Origin: Cyclobacteriaceae bacterium
GTDB lineage: Bacteria; Bacteroidota; Bacteroidia; Cytophagales; Cyclobacteriaceae
Direction: 5' to 3'
Assembly (NCBI GenBank): GCA_019694875.1
Contig: JAIBBC010000002.1
Coordinates: 124,001-188,000 of the forward strand
DNA: 64,000 bases
Each line of letters opens with the position of its first letter. Position 1 is the first letter of the stretch. Position numbers and translations under genes: made by a program. Shown here in pieces: positions 1-8,457 of the stretch. Below the pieces are notes generated by a model. That model did no database searches. It was not told where the DNA came from and worked only from the letters and a program-made list of their open reading frames with translations.

Positions 1-16
1 GCCGTTTCGGTGCTCA

Positions 17-36
17 TACAGTCAAATTAGACTGTA
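17..36. other. Short perfect hairpin at the left edge
   Basis: A 7-bp perfect inverted repeat (TACAGTC at 17-23, GACTGTA at 30-36) with a 6-base loop lies downstream of the response regulator gene that reads leftwards and ends at 110. It has no clear T-run on either strand, so terminator function is not established. Nothing else is recognisable in bases 1-109. Confidence 0.3.
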
Positions 37-109
37 AAAGTAAGGAGAAGGCATGCAAGAAGCTAACGAGGGTTAGGTCGTATTGTTTTGCAGGATGTGC
101 AGCGCTATG

Positions 110-505
110 CTACAATACAATCTCTTTAATAAGCACCTTCGAAATCGCCTTGGTAAGCTCCGCCTGTGTGTTAGGTTTGGTGATGTAGCGCGCGATTTCA
201 AGTTTTTGAAGTTCAAGTCTGTCGCGTAGCCACTCGGCCGTAGATAGGATTATTACCGGCACGTGCTTAAGACGGTCACGTTTTTTGATTTCGCGGAGCA
301 CCTGCCAGCCATCCATCCTGGGCATGTTGAGATCAAGAAAAATATACGTTGGAATTATTTCGCTTTGATCAAGCATCTGCAAACCTTCTTCACCCGAAGG
401 CGCTGTGAGGTACTCAATTTTAGGATCAATCTCGTTCAGTGCCAGTTCAAACGCTTCGCGATCATCCGCGTCATCGTCAATCAGGAAACACATTACCCCC
501 TCCAT
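110..505 (-). CDS. Single-domain response regulator (CheY/Rcp1-like receiver)
   Basis: A stand-alone receiver domain of about 131 residues with no output domain. The acidic cluster IDDDADD near the N-terminus, the phosphoacceptor aspartate in FLDLNMPRMDG (about residue 58) and the conserved lysine in ITKPN (about residue 108) are all present, so it should accept a phosphoryl group from a histidine kinase. Receivers of this short type in Bacteroidota usually relay phosphate or act by protein contact rather than by binding DNA. No kinase gene is next to it, so its partner lies elsewhere or beyond the left edge. An internal ATG at 493 gives a start at MCFLIDD that fits the family N-terminus equally well. 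The gene is read alone, away from the M28 peptidase terminator. Confidence 0.9.
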   Translation of the reverse strand: MEGVMCFLIDDDADDREAFELALNEIDPKIEYLTAPSGEEGLQMLDQSEIIPTYIFLDLNMPRMDGWQVLREIKKRDRLKHVPVIILSTAEWLRDRLELQKLEIARYITKPNTQAELTKAISKVLIKEIVL

Positions 506-625
506 ACTAAATCGTTCAATTGTGTTGTATAATCGCTAAAGATAGAGAGAGTTTATACCGCTATTGCTAGGAAAAAGTATGAGTGATCGGAAATTATCTG
601 CCAATGGCTGTGGAAACAGACCAAT

Positions 626-650
626 GAAAAATGCCTCCGTTAAGAGGCAC
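626..650 (-). terminator. Rho-independent terminator of the M28 peptidase gene
   Basis: Read on the minus strand, GCCTC-type arms (plus-strand TGCCTC at 632-637 and GAGGCA at 644-649, loop CGTTAA) are followed by a T-rich tract that is the A-run at 627-631 on the plus strand. It lies about 40 bases past the stop codon at 688. Confidence 0.7.
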
Positions 651-687
651 TTTCTGAATTTATGTAAGATTTGGAGTCGATTCTATA

Positions 688-2346
688 TCATTTCGGCATG
701 TACGAGTCGCGTATGGCTTTAAATTCCGAAGAAGCCTTCCACTGCGGCCATGTGCTTTCCATGGAAATTTTTTTACCGATATTAAACAGCAGTTTCAAGT
801 CTTCAAGCGAACCGTCAAGCTTCCAGCGCGAGCTGTCGTATTCATCGGAAGGTTTGTGATAGTATTTGGAAACAAATTCGTTCTGAGCCTGCTTCCCGTA
901 GTCGGCACCTTTTTCAATGTTATCAATGCCATCATTGGTATACAATGCGGGTATCCCCACTTTCGCGAAGCTGAAATGATCCGACCGAAAGTAATATCCG
1001 GCAACCGGATTGGGTTCAGGCGCTACGTACCGGCCGACCCGTCTTGCTTCTTCGTTCAGATAATCCTCCAGATCGGATTGCCCCATGCCAACCAGTACGA
1101 TGTCTTTATTCTTACCGTAAGGATTTATGCCATCGATGTTAATATTGGCGACTGTTTTTTCTTTCGGATAAACCGGATTCTGGGCATAGTACGCTGAGCC
1201 CAGCAAGCCTTGTTCTTCGGCCGTCACCCAAAGAAATACAACGGTGCGCGCGGGTTTGTTCTTTAACGACATGAATGCCTTTGCAATTTCCAGCTGGCCG
1301 GCTGCACCACTGGCGTTATCCAGCGTTCCGTTATAAATGGTATCGCCTGTTTCGTCAGGTTTGCCGATGCCAAGATGATCCCAATGAGTTGAGTAGATTA
1401 AATATTCGTCTGGCTGCGTTTCACCTGTAAGCTTCGCTACAATGTTGTACGACTTGTCATACTTAACCTTTGCTGTCATCGAAAGTGAAAGTTTCAGGTT
1501 CATCGATTCACCATGAAAACCGCGCTTGTGCGCGCGTGAAATTGCATCGGCATAGTTGATGTTGGCAGCTTCAAATAATTTTTTAGCGGCAGGCTGCGAT
1601 ACCCAACCAACGGCCGGGCACACATATTGATCCTTTCCGCGTGTATCGAGGTAAAGCTTGGAAGCATTCCAGCTGTTTTGCACAACCCAAAACCCATAAC
1701 CTGCCGGCACGTCATCGTGAATGATAATGCAAGCCTTCGCGCCTTGTCGCGCAGCTTCTTCAAACTTGTAGGTCCAGCGACCATAGTATGTCATGGTATT
1801 GCCTTTGAAGAATGTTGAGTCGCCAACGCCAAACCCGGGATCGTTAACAAGTACCAGCACGACTTTATTTTTTACATCGATACCTGCGTAGTCGTTCCAG
1901 TGATATTCAGGTGCAACCACACCGTATCCTGCAAAAACTACTTCTTCATTCCTGAGATCAACTTTTTCCTGATTTGCCTGAGGCGTCCAGATCACATACT
2001 CTTTTAATCCCGATAAGGTGAGTGTACCCTTTGCGGATGCAATCGTCATAACCGAATCAGTTCGTGTAGTGACCTCGGCCATTGGCACTTCCTGCCGATA
2101 GCTTGTGCCGTTACCCGGTTCAAGACCGAGTTTTTTTATTTCATCTTCCAGGTAGGCAAGCGTTTTTGTTTCGCCTTCTGTAAAAGGCATGCGGCCCATA
2201 AATTCATCGGATGAAATTTTTTTCAGGTGTGTCTCAAAGCCGGCTTCCGTAAAACTGTCGAGACCGGCCTGCGGATCGTATTTTGGTTTTGTTTTGCACG
2301 AGGCAAGAACAACTGCTGCAACGCATAGCGAAAGTATATACTTCAT
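688..2346 (-). CDS. M28-family zinc metallopeptidase lipoprotein with PA domain
   Basis: Predicted exported aminopeptidase of 552 residues. The N-terminus is a lipoprotein signal ending in VLASC, so the protein should be anchored at the membrane facing the periplasm or the surface. A protease-associated (PA) insert spans roughly residues 130-290. The di-zinc M28 core follows: THWDHLG (about 320), DNASG (about 343), the catalytic TAEEQG (about 378), NINIDG and RSDHFSF. All expected metal ligands are visible, so activity on peptide N-termini is likely, but the substrate cannot be inferred. The length suits PA-domain M28 peptidases of Bacteroidota. It is monocistronic: a divergent Crp/Fnr gene lies upstream and a terminator downstream. 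Confidence 0.93.
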   Translation of the reverse strand: MKYILSLCVAAVVLASCKTKPKYDPQAGLDSFTEAGFETHLKKISSDEFMGRMPFTEGETKTLAYLEDEIKKLGLEPGNGTSYRQEVPMAEVTTRTDSVMTIASAKGTLTLSGLKEYVIWTPQANQEKVDLRNEEVVFAGYGVVAPEYHWNDYAGIDVKNKVVLVLVNDPGFGVGDSTFFKGNTMTYYGRWTYKFEEAARQGAKACIIIHDDVPAGYGFWVVQNSWNASKLYLDTRGKDQYVCPAVGWVSQPAAKKLFEAANINYADAISRAHKRGFHGESMNLKLSLSMTAKVKYDKSYNIVAKLTGETQPDEYLIYSTHWDHLGIGKPDETGDTIYNGTLDNASGAAGQLEIAKAFMSLKNKPARTVVFLWVTAEEQGLLGSAYYAQNPVYPKEKTVANINIDGINPYGKNKDIVLVGMGQSDLEDYLNEEARRVGRYVAPEPNPVAGYYFRSDHFSFAKVGIPALYTNDGIDNIEKGADYGKQAQNEFVSKYYHKPSDEYDSSRWKLDGSLEDLKLLFNIGKKISMESTWPQWKASSEFKAIRDSYMPK

Positions 2347-2460
2347 AACGGTAGGTTAGGTTGTGCAATATCCGCAGAAAAGTTAAACGGCACACACCGT
2401 TCGCATAAGAACTGTTTTGGCAAAATCGTATTCTAAGCCCGTAAATTGTACCTTTATCGT

Positions 2461-3042
2461 ATGGACCCCTCCGGAATTTTTGCTCAGTTTGAACGCCACA
2501 TCGCACTGGATGAAAAAGAAAAACTTTTTATTCGTTCGGTCTTGATTCCCGCAAGGCTCAAACAGGGAGAGTTTGTAGAGACGGTTGGAAAGATAACTTC
2601 GAATTTTATTTACGTTAATTCCGGTTGCCTGATGACATACTACACCGATGCAGATGGCACGGATCACGTGATCCAGTTTGCCATGGCGGGCTGGTGGACG
2701 GGCGACCTGCACAGCTTTACAAAAGAAGAGCCTTCGATTTACTCCACCCGCGCGCTGGCCGACAGCGAAGTGTTTTATCTGCCAAAAGGCGACATGGAAA
2801 TGCTGCTGCAAAAATTTCCCAAACTTGAACGGTATTTCCGGATTCTTTTCCAAAACTCAATCGTATCACATCAACACCGGCTCATTCAGAACTTATCGGT
2901 CACAGCCGATCAGCGCTATGAGAATTTCAGTAAACGCTATCCTTCGCTTGAGCAATATGTTCCGTTGAAATACATTGCCTCGTACCTCGGCATAACCCCC
3001 GAATTCCTTTCCAAAATCAGGCGTAAGCGTTCCGGCAACTAA
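2461..3042 (+). CDS. Crp/Fnr-family transcriptional regulator
   Basis: Regulator of 193 residues with an N-terminal cyclic-nucleotide-binding-type beta-roll (about 20-120) and a C-terminal winged helix. The short C-terminal helix contains the recognition segment YLGITPEFLSKIRR typical of the Bacteroidota Crp/Fnr subfamily. No cysteine cluster for an FNR-type iron-sulfur centre is seen, and the ligand is unknown. The ATG at 2461 is used because the longer frame needs a TTG start at 2446 and would overlap a possible -7 element (TACCTTTA, 2449-2456). The gene sits directly upstream of a yceI gene in the same direction, and a 16-bp repeat pair lies in the gap (see 3045-3092), so the next gene is the most likely target. 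Confidence 0.9.
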   Translation: MDPSGIFAQFERHIALDEKEKLFIRSVLIPARLKQGEFVETVGKITSNFIYVNSGCLMTYYTDADGTDHVIQFAMAGWWTGDLHSFTKEEPSIYSTRALADSEVFYLPKGDMEMLLQKFPKLERYFRILFQNSIVSHQHRLIQNLSVTADQRYENFSKRYPSLEQYVPLKYIASYLGITPEFLSKIRRKRSGN

Positions 3043-3044
3043 AT

Positions 3045-3092
3045 CTTAACCTGGTTCAAGGTCAACCGGTCGTTTCCTTAATCTGGTTCAAG
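3045..3092 (+). promoter_or_regulatory. Tandem 16-bp operator-like repeats upstream of yceI
   Basis: CTTAAcCTGGTTCAAG (3045-3060) and CTTAAtCTGGTTCAAG (3077-3092) differ at one base and start exactly 32 bp apart, about three helical turns. Each is imperfectly palindromic around AACCTGGTT / AATCTGGTT. If transcription starts about 6 bp after the -7 element at 3115-3122, the second copy is centred near -44 and the first near -76, positions used by Crp-type activators. Confidence 0.6.
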
Positions 3093-3114
3093 CCCATCCG
3101 GACAAGTGCGGCTC

Positions 3115-3122
3115 TACTTTTG
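3115..3122 (+). promoter_or_regulatory. Bacteroidota -7 element (TACTTTTG) for yceI
   Basis: TACTTTTG matches the TAnnTTTG consensus exactly and lies 33 bp before the yceI ATG. No clear -33 TTG is present at the usual distance, which fits a promoter that needs an activator bound at the adjacent repeats. Confidence 0.6.
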
Positions 3123-3155
3123 CCTATCATTAATCAAACAAAAAAACTAAATTTT

Positions 3156-3695
3156 ATGGCAACCGCAGCTGTTCAAACCAAATGGGCTATTGACCCTACA
3201 CATACCGAAGTGCAATTCAAAGTGAAGCACCTCGTGATTTCTACCGTAACCGGATTCTTCAAAAAATTCAGCGGAGGCGTTGAATCAAGCGGAAATGATT
3301 TCGATGGCGCGTCTGTAAACTTCAGCCTGGATGTTAACAGCATCGACACCAATCAGGCCGACCGTGACGGTCACCTGAAGTCGCCTGATTTTTTTGCGGC
3401 TGAACAATATCCGACTATCGATTTCAGCGGGACGCTTGTAAAAAAATCGGGTGCTGACTATAAACTTACCGGTAATTTGACGATCCGTGGCACAACCAAG
3501 CCAATCGAGTTTGACGTTGAGTTCGGTGGAACGATGGTTGACCCTTGGGGCAACACAAAGGCTGGTTTTGAAATCAATGGTAAAATCAACCGGAAAGAAT
3601 TTGGCTTAACCTGGAATGCCCTGACTGAATCAGGCGGCATGGTGGTAAGCGAAGATGTGAAAATTCACATCAACACAGAACTGGCGAAAGGCTAA
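3156..3695 (+). CDS. YceI-family protein (lipocalin-like, isoprenoid-binding fold)
   Basis: Protein of 179 residues from the ATG at 3156. The family signature is clear: W-x-I-D-x-x-HT-x-V-x-F-x-VKHL at the N-terminus, the HLKSPDFF-x-x-EQYP-x-I-x-F block in the middle and the NRKEFGLTWN block near the C-terminus. YceI proteins form an extended eight-stranded barrel that binds long isoprenoid-like lipids. Many are periplasmic, but no signal peptide is seen here, so this copy looks cytoplasmic. Pairing with a Crp/Fnr regulator and operator-like repeats suggests stress- or metabolite-responsive expression. The precise role is unknown. Confidence 0.9.
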   Translation: MATAAVQTKWAIDPTHTEVQFKVKHLVISTVTGFFKKFSGGVESSGNDFDGASVNFSLDVNSIDTNQADRDGHLKSPDFFAAEQYPTIDFSGTLVKKSGADYKLTGNLTIRGTTKPIEFDVEFGGTMVDPWGNTKAGFEINGKINRKEFGLTWNALTESGGMVVSEDVKIHINTELAKG

Positions 3696-3713
3696 GTTGG
3701 GTTGAATAAAAAG

Positions 3714-3743
3714 AAAGCCGTCCCGGGAAACCGGGATGGCTTT
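3714..3743. terminator. Bidirectional terminator between yceI and M48 protease
   Basis: A 13-bp stem (AAAGCCGTCCCGG / CCGGGATGGCTTT, one G-T pair) closes on a GAAA loop at 3727-3730, with A-rich sequence before it and a T-run after it. It lies between the convergent gene ends at 3695 and 3757 and should work both ways. Confidence 0.85.
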
Positions 3744-3756
3744 TTTATTGTCAGGA

Positions 3757-4563
3757 TTATTCAGACTTCAATGACTTTTGCACTTTTTCCCAATCGATGG
3801 AGAAAGGTTCCGGGCTGAAATTATTCCGGGTTTTGTATTTCCGGGCGCGATCAATGCGCTTGTTGTTATGCGGATGCGTCATCATAAACTCCAGGTCTTC
3901 ATTGTAATCCAGATTCTTATCGTTCATCTTCTGGAAAAACCTGGCCATGCTTTTGGGAGAGATTCGGGCATCCTCCAAAAGTTGTAATGCAAATTTGTCG
4001 GCTTCATCTTCATTTTCACGGCTGAACCGGTTGCTGATTACACTTTGCAGCATTTGTGTGATCATGTTTGGATCGCCCCCCGACAGAACTGCAATAACAG
4101 CCGACAGCGACATCTCGTTGATGAGTTTGGTAACTACATGTCGCTTTTCCGCATGGCCGATTTCATGCGCGAGCACTGCCGCAACTTCTTCCGGTGTTTC
4201 GGCCAATTCCAGTAAACCTGAAAACACGTAGATGTTTCCGCCCGGAATCGTAAACGCGTTGATATCTTTACTCTTGATGATGGTAAACTGGTAGCGGTAT
4301 TCAGTACTGTCAATCGAGCTAACAAGGCGCTTCGCAATTTGCTGAAGCGCAGAATCGGCATAGTTATCTTTAATTGTGGGATATTGATCCCAGATTAAAT
4401 CTTTAAAAAGATTGCCCAGCTCTTCTTCCTGTTCCATCGAAACCTGGTAGCTCAGGTCGTAATCGCTTTTGCTGATTTCATGAACCAGAAAATACCCACC
4501 GGCAAACAATGCAGCCCCAATCGTAAGCAATACAAGAATATCCCGTAAGGTTTTACTCTGCAT
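3757..4563 (-). CDS. M48-family zinc metalloprotease, membrane anchored
   Basis: Protein of 268 residues with one N-terminal membrane segment (about residues 8-27) followed by a periplasm-facing gluzincin domain. The zinc motif HEIGH is at about residue 130 in the context LAHEIGHAEKRH, and the third ligand glutamate is in the NEDEADKFA block about 60 residues later. This order is typical of BepA/LoiP-like M48 peptidases that act in outer-membrane protein quality control, and that role is inferred from the family. It is the last gene of a three-gene set transcribed leftwards with DUF4870 and DUF4389 membrane proteins, with only 3 bp between it and the DUF4870 gene. Confidence 0.9.
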   Translation of the reverse strand: MQSKTLRDILVLLTIGAALFAGGYFLVHEISKSDYDLSYQVSMEQEEELGNLFKDLIWDQYPTIKDNYADSALQQIAKRLVSSIDSTEYRYQFTIIKSKDINAFTIPGGNIYVFSGLLELAETPEEVAAVLAHEIGHAEKRHVVTKLINEMSLSAVIAVLSGGDPNMITQMLQSVISNRFSRENEDEADKFALQLLEDARISPKSMARFFQKMNDKNLDYNEDLEFMMTHPHNNKRIDRARKYKTRNNFSPEPFSIDWEKVQKSLKSE

Positions 4564-4566
4564 AAC

Positions 4567-5058
4567 TTAAAACGGAGGTTTATTCATTGGCTCACTGGTT
4601 TGCACGTTATCGGTTGGCCGAACGCGATACGCGATTTGATACGACCACGGCCCGAATACAAGGAAGTAATACATCTTACCCTGCCGCGCTCTGTATGCCG
4701 CAATAATACTCACAATAAAGTAGAGCAATGTGCAAACTCCGGCAAATACAACGTAGGCCCAAAAGATATCGGTTGCTTCGTATTGATCGGACACAAGAAT
4801 GGTTACGCCCCAGATTACCGCAACCCAGTTGATAACCGTGGTTGGAATTTGAGTAAGCAATGCCTGCGCACAGTGAAAGTGAATAAACCTGCTTTTTTTG
4901 CGGTTAATGAAATAATAAATGATTGACGCGATCAGGTTGATGACAGGCAGCGGAAGCCCGATGGCCACCGCTGCAAACATCATCAAATAAGCTCCCATAG
5001 CATCTTCTTTTTCGCGCTCAGCAATCTCATCAGGTTGCTGCAGGGGATAAAATTCCAT
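4567..5058 (-). CDS. DUF4870-family (Tic20-like) small membrane protein
   Basis: Protein of 163 residues with four predicted membrane segments. The features are those of DUF4870: an early segment rich in G, L and P, then a helix ending in NRKKSRFIHFH where a charged loop precedes the conserved H-CAQAL run, then two more helices and a YRVRPT tail. The molecular role of this family is not established. It sits between the DUF4389 gene (21 bp upstream) and the M48 protease (3 bp downstream) on the same strand, so the three are probably one transcript. Confidence 0.8.
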   Translation of the reverse strand: MEFYPLQQPDEIAEREKEDAMGAYLMMFAAVAIGLPLPVINLIASIIYYFINRKKSRFIHFHCAQALLTQIPTTVINWVAVIWGVTILVSDQYEATDIFWAYVVFAGVCTLLYFIVSIIAAYRARQGKMYYFLVFGPWSYQIAYRVRPTDNVQTSEPMNKPPF

Positions 5059-5079
5059 AGTACGTAAAGGTAGTTTTGA

Positions 5080-5661
5080 TTAGCTCAGTGAAAACGGAGG
5101 ATACTCGTCTGTCATGTTTGCCATATACAGGTTAACGCGTTGACCCCACCGCAAAATTCCCACAAGGTAATTGTGGAAACCTACGGGCAGTTTACCTGTA
5201 AACAGGATAATCCACCAGCCGAGGAACAATACCACATACGCGCCAAGCACGAGGAAGAACAAAACAAAGCCATGCGGAATAGCAACGTACAGCCAGCCGA
5301 AGAAAAATTTCAGCAGCAGAGTTCCGCGGCTCAGTCTTTCCGGATACGGAATGTCAACAATTACTTTTTCATCAACCGAATCAAGACCAAATGCAGGATA
5401 ACCGTCAACCAGGTTAAGCTGACGCGCACTCAGTCTTGCCTGCCAGCGGATGAGTTTCACCTGATACTCAAAGAAACTCTGCGGATAACGGCCGGTAAAC
5501 AGAATGATCCAGAAAGAAATGAATCCGAGAATTGCACCCCAAAGCCCGAGGAAGAATAAAATGAAGGCGTGAGGCAAGTACATGTAGATGAGTCCGAAAA
5601 ACGTGCGAAGCAACAATTCGCCCCGCGATTGCGACTCAGCGTGTTTAATGTCGTAGGTCAT
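5080..5661 (-). CDS. DUF4389-family membrane protein with an internal duplication
   Basis: Protein of 193 residues made of two similar halves. Each half has the order: basic-amphipathic entry (SRGELLL / SRGTLLL), a membrane helix with YLPHAF / AIPHGF, a second helix ending in ILFTGRYP / ILFTGKLP, and a Y-x-V-x-x-x-RW segment. This is the DUF4389 pattern duplicated in tandem. Function is unknown. It is the first gene of the leftward operon with DUF4870 and the M48 protease, suggesting an envelope-related job. A weak -7-like sequence precedes it but I do not call it. Confidence 0.8.
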   Translation of the reverse strand: MTYDIKHAESQSRGELLLRTFFGLIYMYLPHAFILFFLGLWGAILGFISFWIILFTGRYPQSFFEYQVKLIRWQARLSARQLNLVDGYPAFGLDSVDEKVIVDIPYPERLSRGTLLLKFFFGWLYVAIPHGFVLFFLVLGAYVVLFLGWWIILFTGKLPVGFHNYLVGILRWGQRVNLYMANMTDEYPPFSLS

Positions 5662-5766
5662 AAGCGTTTAAGGTTTAGTTGGTTTGGTGCATCAAGATAA
5701 AAAGTTTCGACTCTATTATGAAATGACTTGTGCATGCGGAGTGGAACGTTTCTGCGTTATTTGATG

Positions 5767-5903
5767 TATCTTTGCAGGCCACTCTTCGAAATTCCCGCTG
5801 AAACGGGCTTCTGTTCCCTACGCCACAGCAGACTGTCCACGAGAAAAAGAGAATCAACCTTTACAACTGGCGTACATATTTTTAAGTCAACACATTTTTT
5901 ATC
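5767..5903 (+). promoter_or_regulatory. Promoter and ~125-nt leader of the DEAD-box helicase gene
   Basis: TATCTTTG at 5767-5774 matches the -7 consensus exactly, 130 bp before the ATG, which implies a leader of about 125 nt. Within it, CCCG/CGGG arms (5794-5797, 5804-5807) form a small hairpin, and ACGCCA (5820-5825) can pair with TGGCGT (5868-5873) around a 42-nt interior. RNA helicase genes of this type are often cold-regulated through their leaders; that is an inference here. Confidence 0.5.
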
Positions 5904-7295
5904 ATGTCATTTGAAAAACTGAATCTTATTGAACCCATCAGCCGCGCCCTTAAAGCTGAAGGATATACAAAACCTACACCTATACAGGAACAGGCAATAC
6001 CGTTTTTGTTAGAACGTCACGACTTGCTCGGCACTGCGCAGACCGGTACCGGCAAAACGGCCGCCTTTGCAATACCGATTTTACAATTGCTGCATCAGGA
6101 TGAGCTCTATGTGAAAGGGCCGCAGGGTATCAAAGCACTTATTCTCACACCCACACGTGAACTCGCCATTCAGATTGGCGACAGTTTTAAAGCTTACGGA
6201 AGGAATTTGAAGTTAACGCACACCGTAATTTTTGGCGGTGTTGCGCAGCACAGCCAGACGCAGGCTCTGCGTGCAGGCGTGGATATTTTAATTGCTACAC
6301 CCGGCCGCCTGCTTGACCTGATGAATCAACGTTATGTAAAGCTTGATCATTTGAAAATGCTGGTGCTGGATGAAGCCGACCGCATGCTCGACATGGGCTT
6401 TATTCACGATGTTAAGAAGATCATCGCCAAAGTTCCGGCTAAACGCCAAACCATTTTCTTTTCGGCAACCATGCCGAATGAAATAACAAGCCTGGCTAAC
6501 AGCATTCTTACCAATCCAAAACGTGTGGAAGTTGCTCCGGTTTCATCAACAGCGGCTACCATTCAGCAGTTTGTATATTTTGTTTCAAAAACCGACAAGC
6601 GAAAGTTACTTCGTCATTTACTGGATGATAAGTCCATCCGCAGTGTATTGGTATTTACACGAACAAAACATGGTGCTGACAAGGTGGTGAAAGAACTCGG
6701 CAAAACGGGCGTGAAAGCTGAAGCCATCCACGGAAACAAATCACAAAACCAACGCCAGCGTGCGCTTGGTAATTTTAAATCGGGTCACACCCGCGTGATG
6801 GTAGCAACAGACATTGCAGCGCGTGGGATTGACATTGATGAATTGTCGCACGTGATTAACTACGAGTTGCCGAATGTTCCGGAAACATACGTTCACAGGA
6901 TCGGCCGTACAGGTCGTGCCGGGGCAAGCGGGGTTTCGATTTCTTTCTGCGATGGTGAGGATGAAAAAGAATATTTGCAGGATATTCAGCAACTGATTGG
7001 AAAAAATATTCCGGCTGTTACTGATCATCCGTTTGCGTTGACTGTAAGCAATACTCGCCCGGAGATGAAAAACCAGCGCGTTCCTTCCGAACAACGCAAA
7101 CCAAAGCAGAACCGCTTTAAGAAGAAAAAACCTCAGGGTGCTGCTCCGCAGCCGAAGCAAACACAACCCAATCAAAACGCACAAAAGAAGCCGGCACAGC
7201 AAAAACCTAAATCGCACACCCCCAGGAAATCCAATCCACCAAAAGGAAACCAGGGTATAAGCTGGGGTAGCGAACGCTGGGAAAACAATTACTGA
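5904..7295 (+). CDS. DEAD-box ATP-dependent RNA helicase, RhlE type
   Basis: RNA helicase of 463 residues with all core motifs in order: Q motif ([10 protein letters not shown]), motif I AQTGTGKT, Ia PTRELA, Ib [36 protein letters not shown] and [10 protein letters not shown]. The helicase core ends near residue 365. The last ~90 residues are a low-complexity basic tail rich in K, Q, P and N, which in RhlE-type proteins helps bind RNA. It should remodel structured RNA, probably in ribosome assembly or mRNA turnover. It has its own promoter and a long leader. The hairpin at 7357-7374 lies downstream, before the next gene. Confidence 0.94.
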   Translation: MSFEKLNLIEPISRALKAEGYTKPTPIQEQAIPFLLERHDLLGTAQTGTGKTAAFAIPILQLLHQDELYVKGPQGIKALILTPTRELAIQIGDSFKAYGRNLKLTHTVIFGGVAQHSQTQALRAGVDILIATPGRLLDLMNQRYVKLDHLKMLVLDEADRMLDMGFIHDVKKIIAKVPAKRQTIFFSATMPNEITSLANSILTNPKRVEVAPVSSTAATIQQFVYFVSKTDKRKLLRHLLDDKSIRSVLVFTRTKHGADKVVKELGKTGVKAEAIHGNKSQNQRQRALGNFKSGHTRVMVATDIAARGIDIDELSHVINYELPNVPETYVHRIGRTGRAGASGVSISFCDGEDEKEYLQDIQQLIGKNIPAVTDHPFALTVSNTRPEMKNQRVPSEQRKPKQNRFKKKKPQGAAPQPKQTQPNQNAQKKPAQQKPKSHTPRKSNPPKGNQGISWGSERWENNY

Positions 7296-7356
7296 TCGGC
7301 TGTTCCGGAACGAGCGAATTAAATAATTCACCTGACTGCGCGTAACCTTCATGGAC

Positions 7357-7374
7357 TGGGGGAGTATTCCCCCA
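7357..7374 (+). other. GC-rich hairpin just upstream of the acidic exported protein
   Basis: GGGGGA (7358-7363) and TCCCCC (7368-7373) with a flanking T-A pair form a 7-bp stem on a GTAT loop, 18 bp before the ATG at 7393. It has no T-run. It could protect an RNA end or limit translation initiation; neither is shown by sequence alone. Confidence 0.4.
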
Positions 7375-7392
7375 TAACCAACTCCATTCGTT

Positions 7393-7980
7393 ATGCGCCT
7401 AAAAAACTACCTCACAAGCATTTTTGTGTTGATCTGCCTCCCATTGGCCGTTTTTTCCCAAAATGAAGAATCGAAAACCGAAGAGTCCAAAGCCGGGCTG
7501 AGAAAAATCGGTGGCGGCCGTTCTCCCAAAATCGATGTCCACCTCGATCAGGCAAAGCTTGAGGCAGATATTGAAACGGCTGTTGAAACAGCGCTCAGAT
7601 CGGTAGAGCATTCGCTGGGAAGTCTGCAAATTAACATCGAACCAATCGAGATTGATCTGGGTAATCTCGACATGACCCTCGAGCCGCTTGTTATTAACAT
7701 TCCTAACCTCGACATCGACATTGAGCCGATTGAAGTTGAGCTTGACGAGATTGATATGGATCATGACGACTGGAATGATGAAGGTGATGAGGATGATGAT
7801 GATGACGAAGATCAGGATGTGGACAAAATCAAAGTAAAAGACAGGTTCAAAGAGGATAAGGAAGTAATCAAAGCCGACAAAGACAAACCGGCAAAAGAGA
7901 AGGCAGAAAAAGACAAGGCCGACAAGGCGAAAGAGAAATCTGACAAAGAAAGGGCAAAAGGTTTGAAGAAGGTAGATTAA
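7393..7980 (+). CDS. Exported low-complexity acidic and lysine-rich protein, function unknown
   Basis: Protein of 195 residues with a clear signal peptide (hydrophobic run ending VFSQN). Three zones follow. About 35-75 is a mixed amphipathic region. About 76-125 is a periodic segment in which I/L/V alternate with E/D/N, with repeats such as EPIEIDLGNLDM, EPLVINIPNLDI and EPIEVELDEIDM, each about 17 residues apart. The last 70 residues are an aspartate/glutamate cluster and then a long K/E/D-rich helical tail. I do not recognise a family. The regular beta-like repeats followed by a charged helix suggest a structural or envelope-associated protein. It is monocistronic and ends in a strong terminator. 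Confidence 0.75.
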   Translation: MRLKNYLTSIFVLICLPLAVFSQNEESKTEESKAGLRKIGGGRSPKIDVHLDQAKLEADIETAVETALRSVEHSLGSLQINIEPIEIDLGNLDMTLEPLVINIPNLDIDIEPIEVELDEIDMDHDDWNDEGDEDDDDDEDQDVDKIKVKDRFKEDKEVIKADKDKPAKEKAEKDKADKAKEKSDKERAKGLKKVD

Positions 7981-8005
7981 AAGGATCGGTTTGTAATTGA
8001 TCAGG

Positions 8006-8039
8006 TCGGACAGGATTGAAATTCTGTCCGATTTTTTTT
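8006..8039 (+). terminator. Rho-independent terminator
   Basis: TCGGACAG (8006-8013) and CTGTCCGA (8024-8031) form a perfect 8-bp stem followed by eight T residues, 25 bp after the stop codon at 7980. Confidence 0.9.
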
Positions 8040-8067
8040 AAGTTGACGTTACTTAAAACCTCAAACC

Positions 8068-8457
8068 ATGACTGCATCAAATAAACCTTCTGTGGCCTTT
8101 TGGATCATCAGTGGCCTCGCACTAATCTGGAACCTGATGGGCGTAATGGCCTACATTGAATTGGTAACAGGTCCGTCTAACGAAATGCCGAAATGGGCGA
8201 CCGTTGCTTTCGCGATTGCTGTATGGGGTAGCACGCTTGGCTGCCTCTTGTTACTGCTTCGTAAAAAATTTGCGAAACCGGTATTTGCCGTTTCCCTTGC
8301 CGGAATTCTGGTGCAGATGTCGCACGTGCTTTTTATCAGTAAATCATATGAAACAACCGGACCGGGAGGTGTGGCAATGCCTGTTATGATTATTTTGATC
8401 GGAGGCTTTCTGGTATGGTACTCACGCTACGCGAACGAAAAAGGCTGGCTTAGTTAA
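8068..8457 (+). CDS. Small four-helix integral membrane protein, function unknown
   Basis: Protein of 129 residues with four predicted membrane helices (roughly residues 8-30, 45-68, 72-92, 97-118) and a short basic tail. Similar proteins are widespread in Bacteroidota and are sometimes annotated loosely as sugar transporters, which the sequence does not support. The 3' end overlaps the convergent YciI gene by 8 bp. Confidence 0.75.
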   Translation: MTASNKPSVAFWIISGLALIWNLMGVMAYIELVTGPSNEMPKWATVAFAIAVWGSTLGCLLLLLRKKFAKPVFAVSLAGILVQMSHVLFISKSYETTGPGGVAMPVMIILIGGFLVWYSRYANEKGWLS

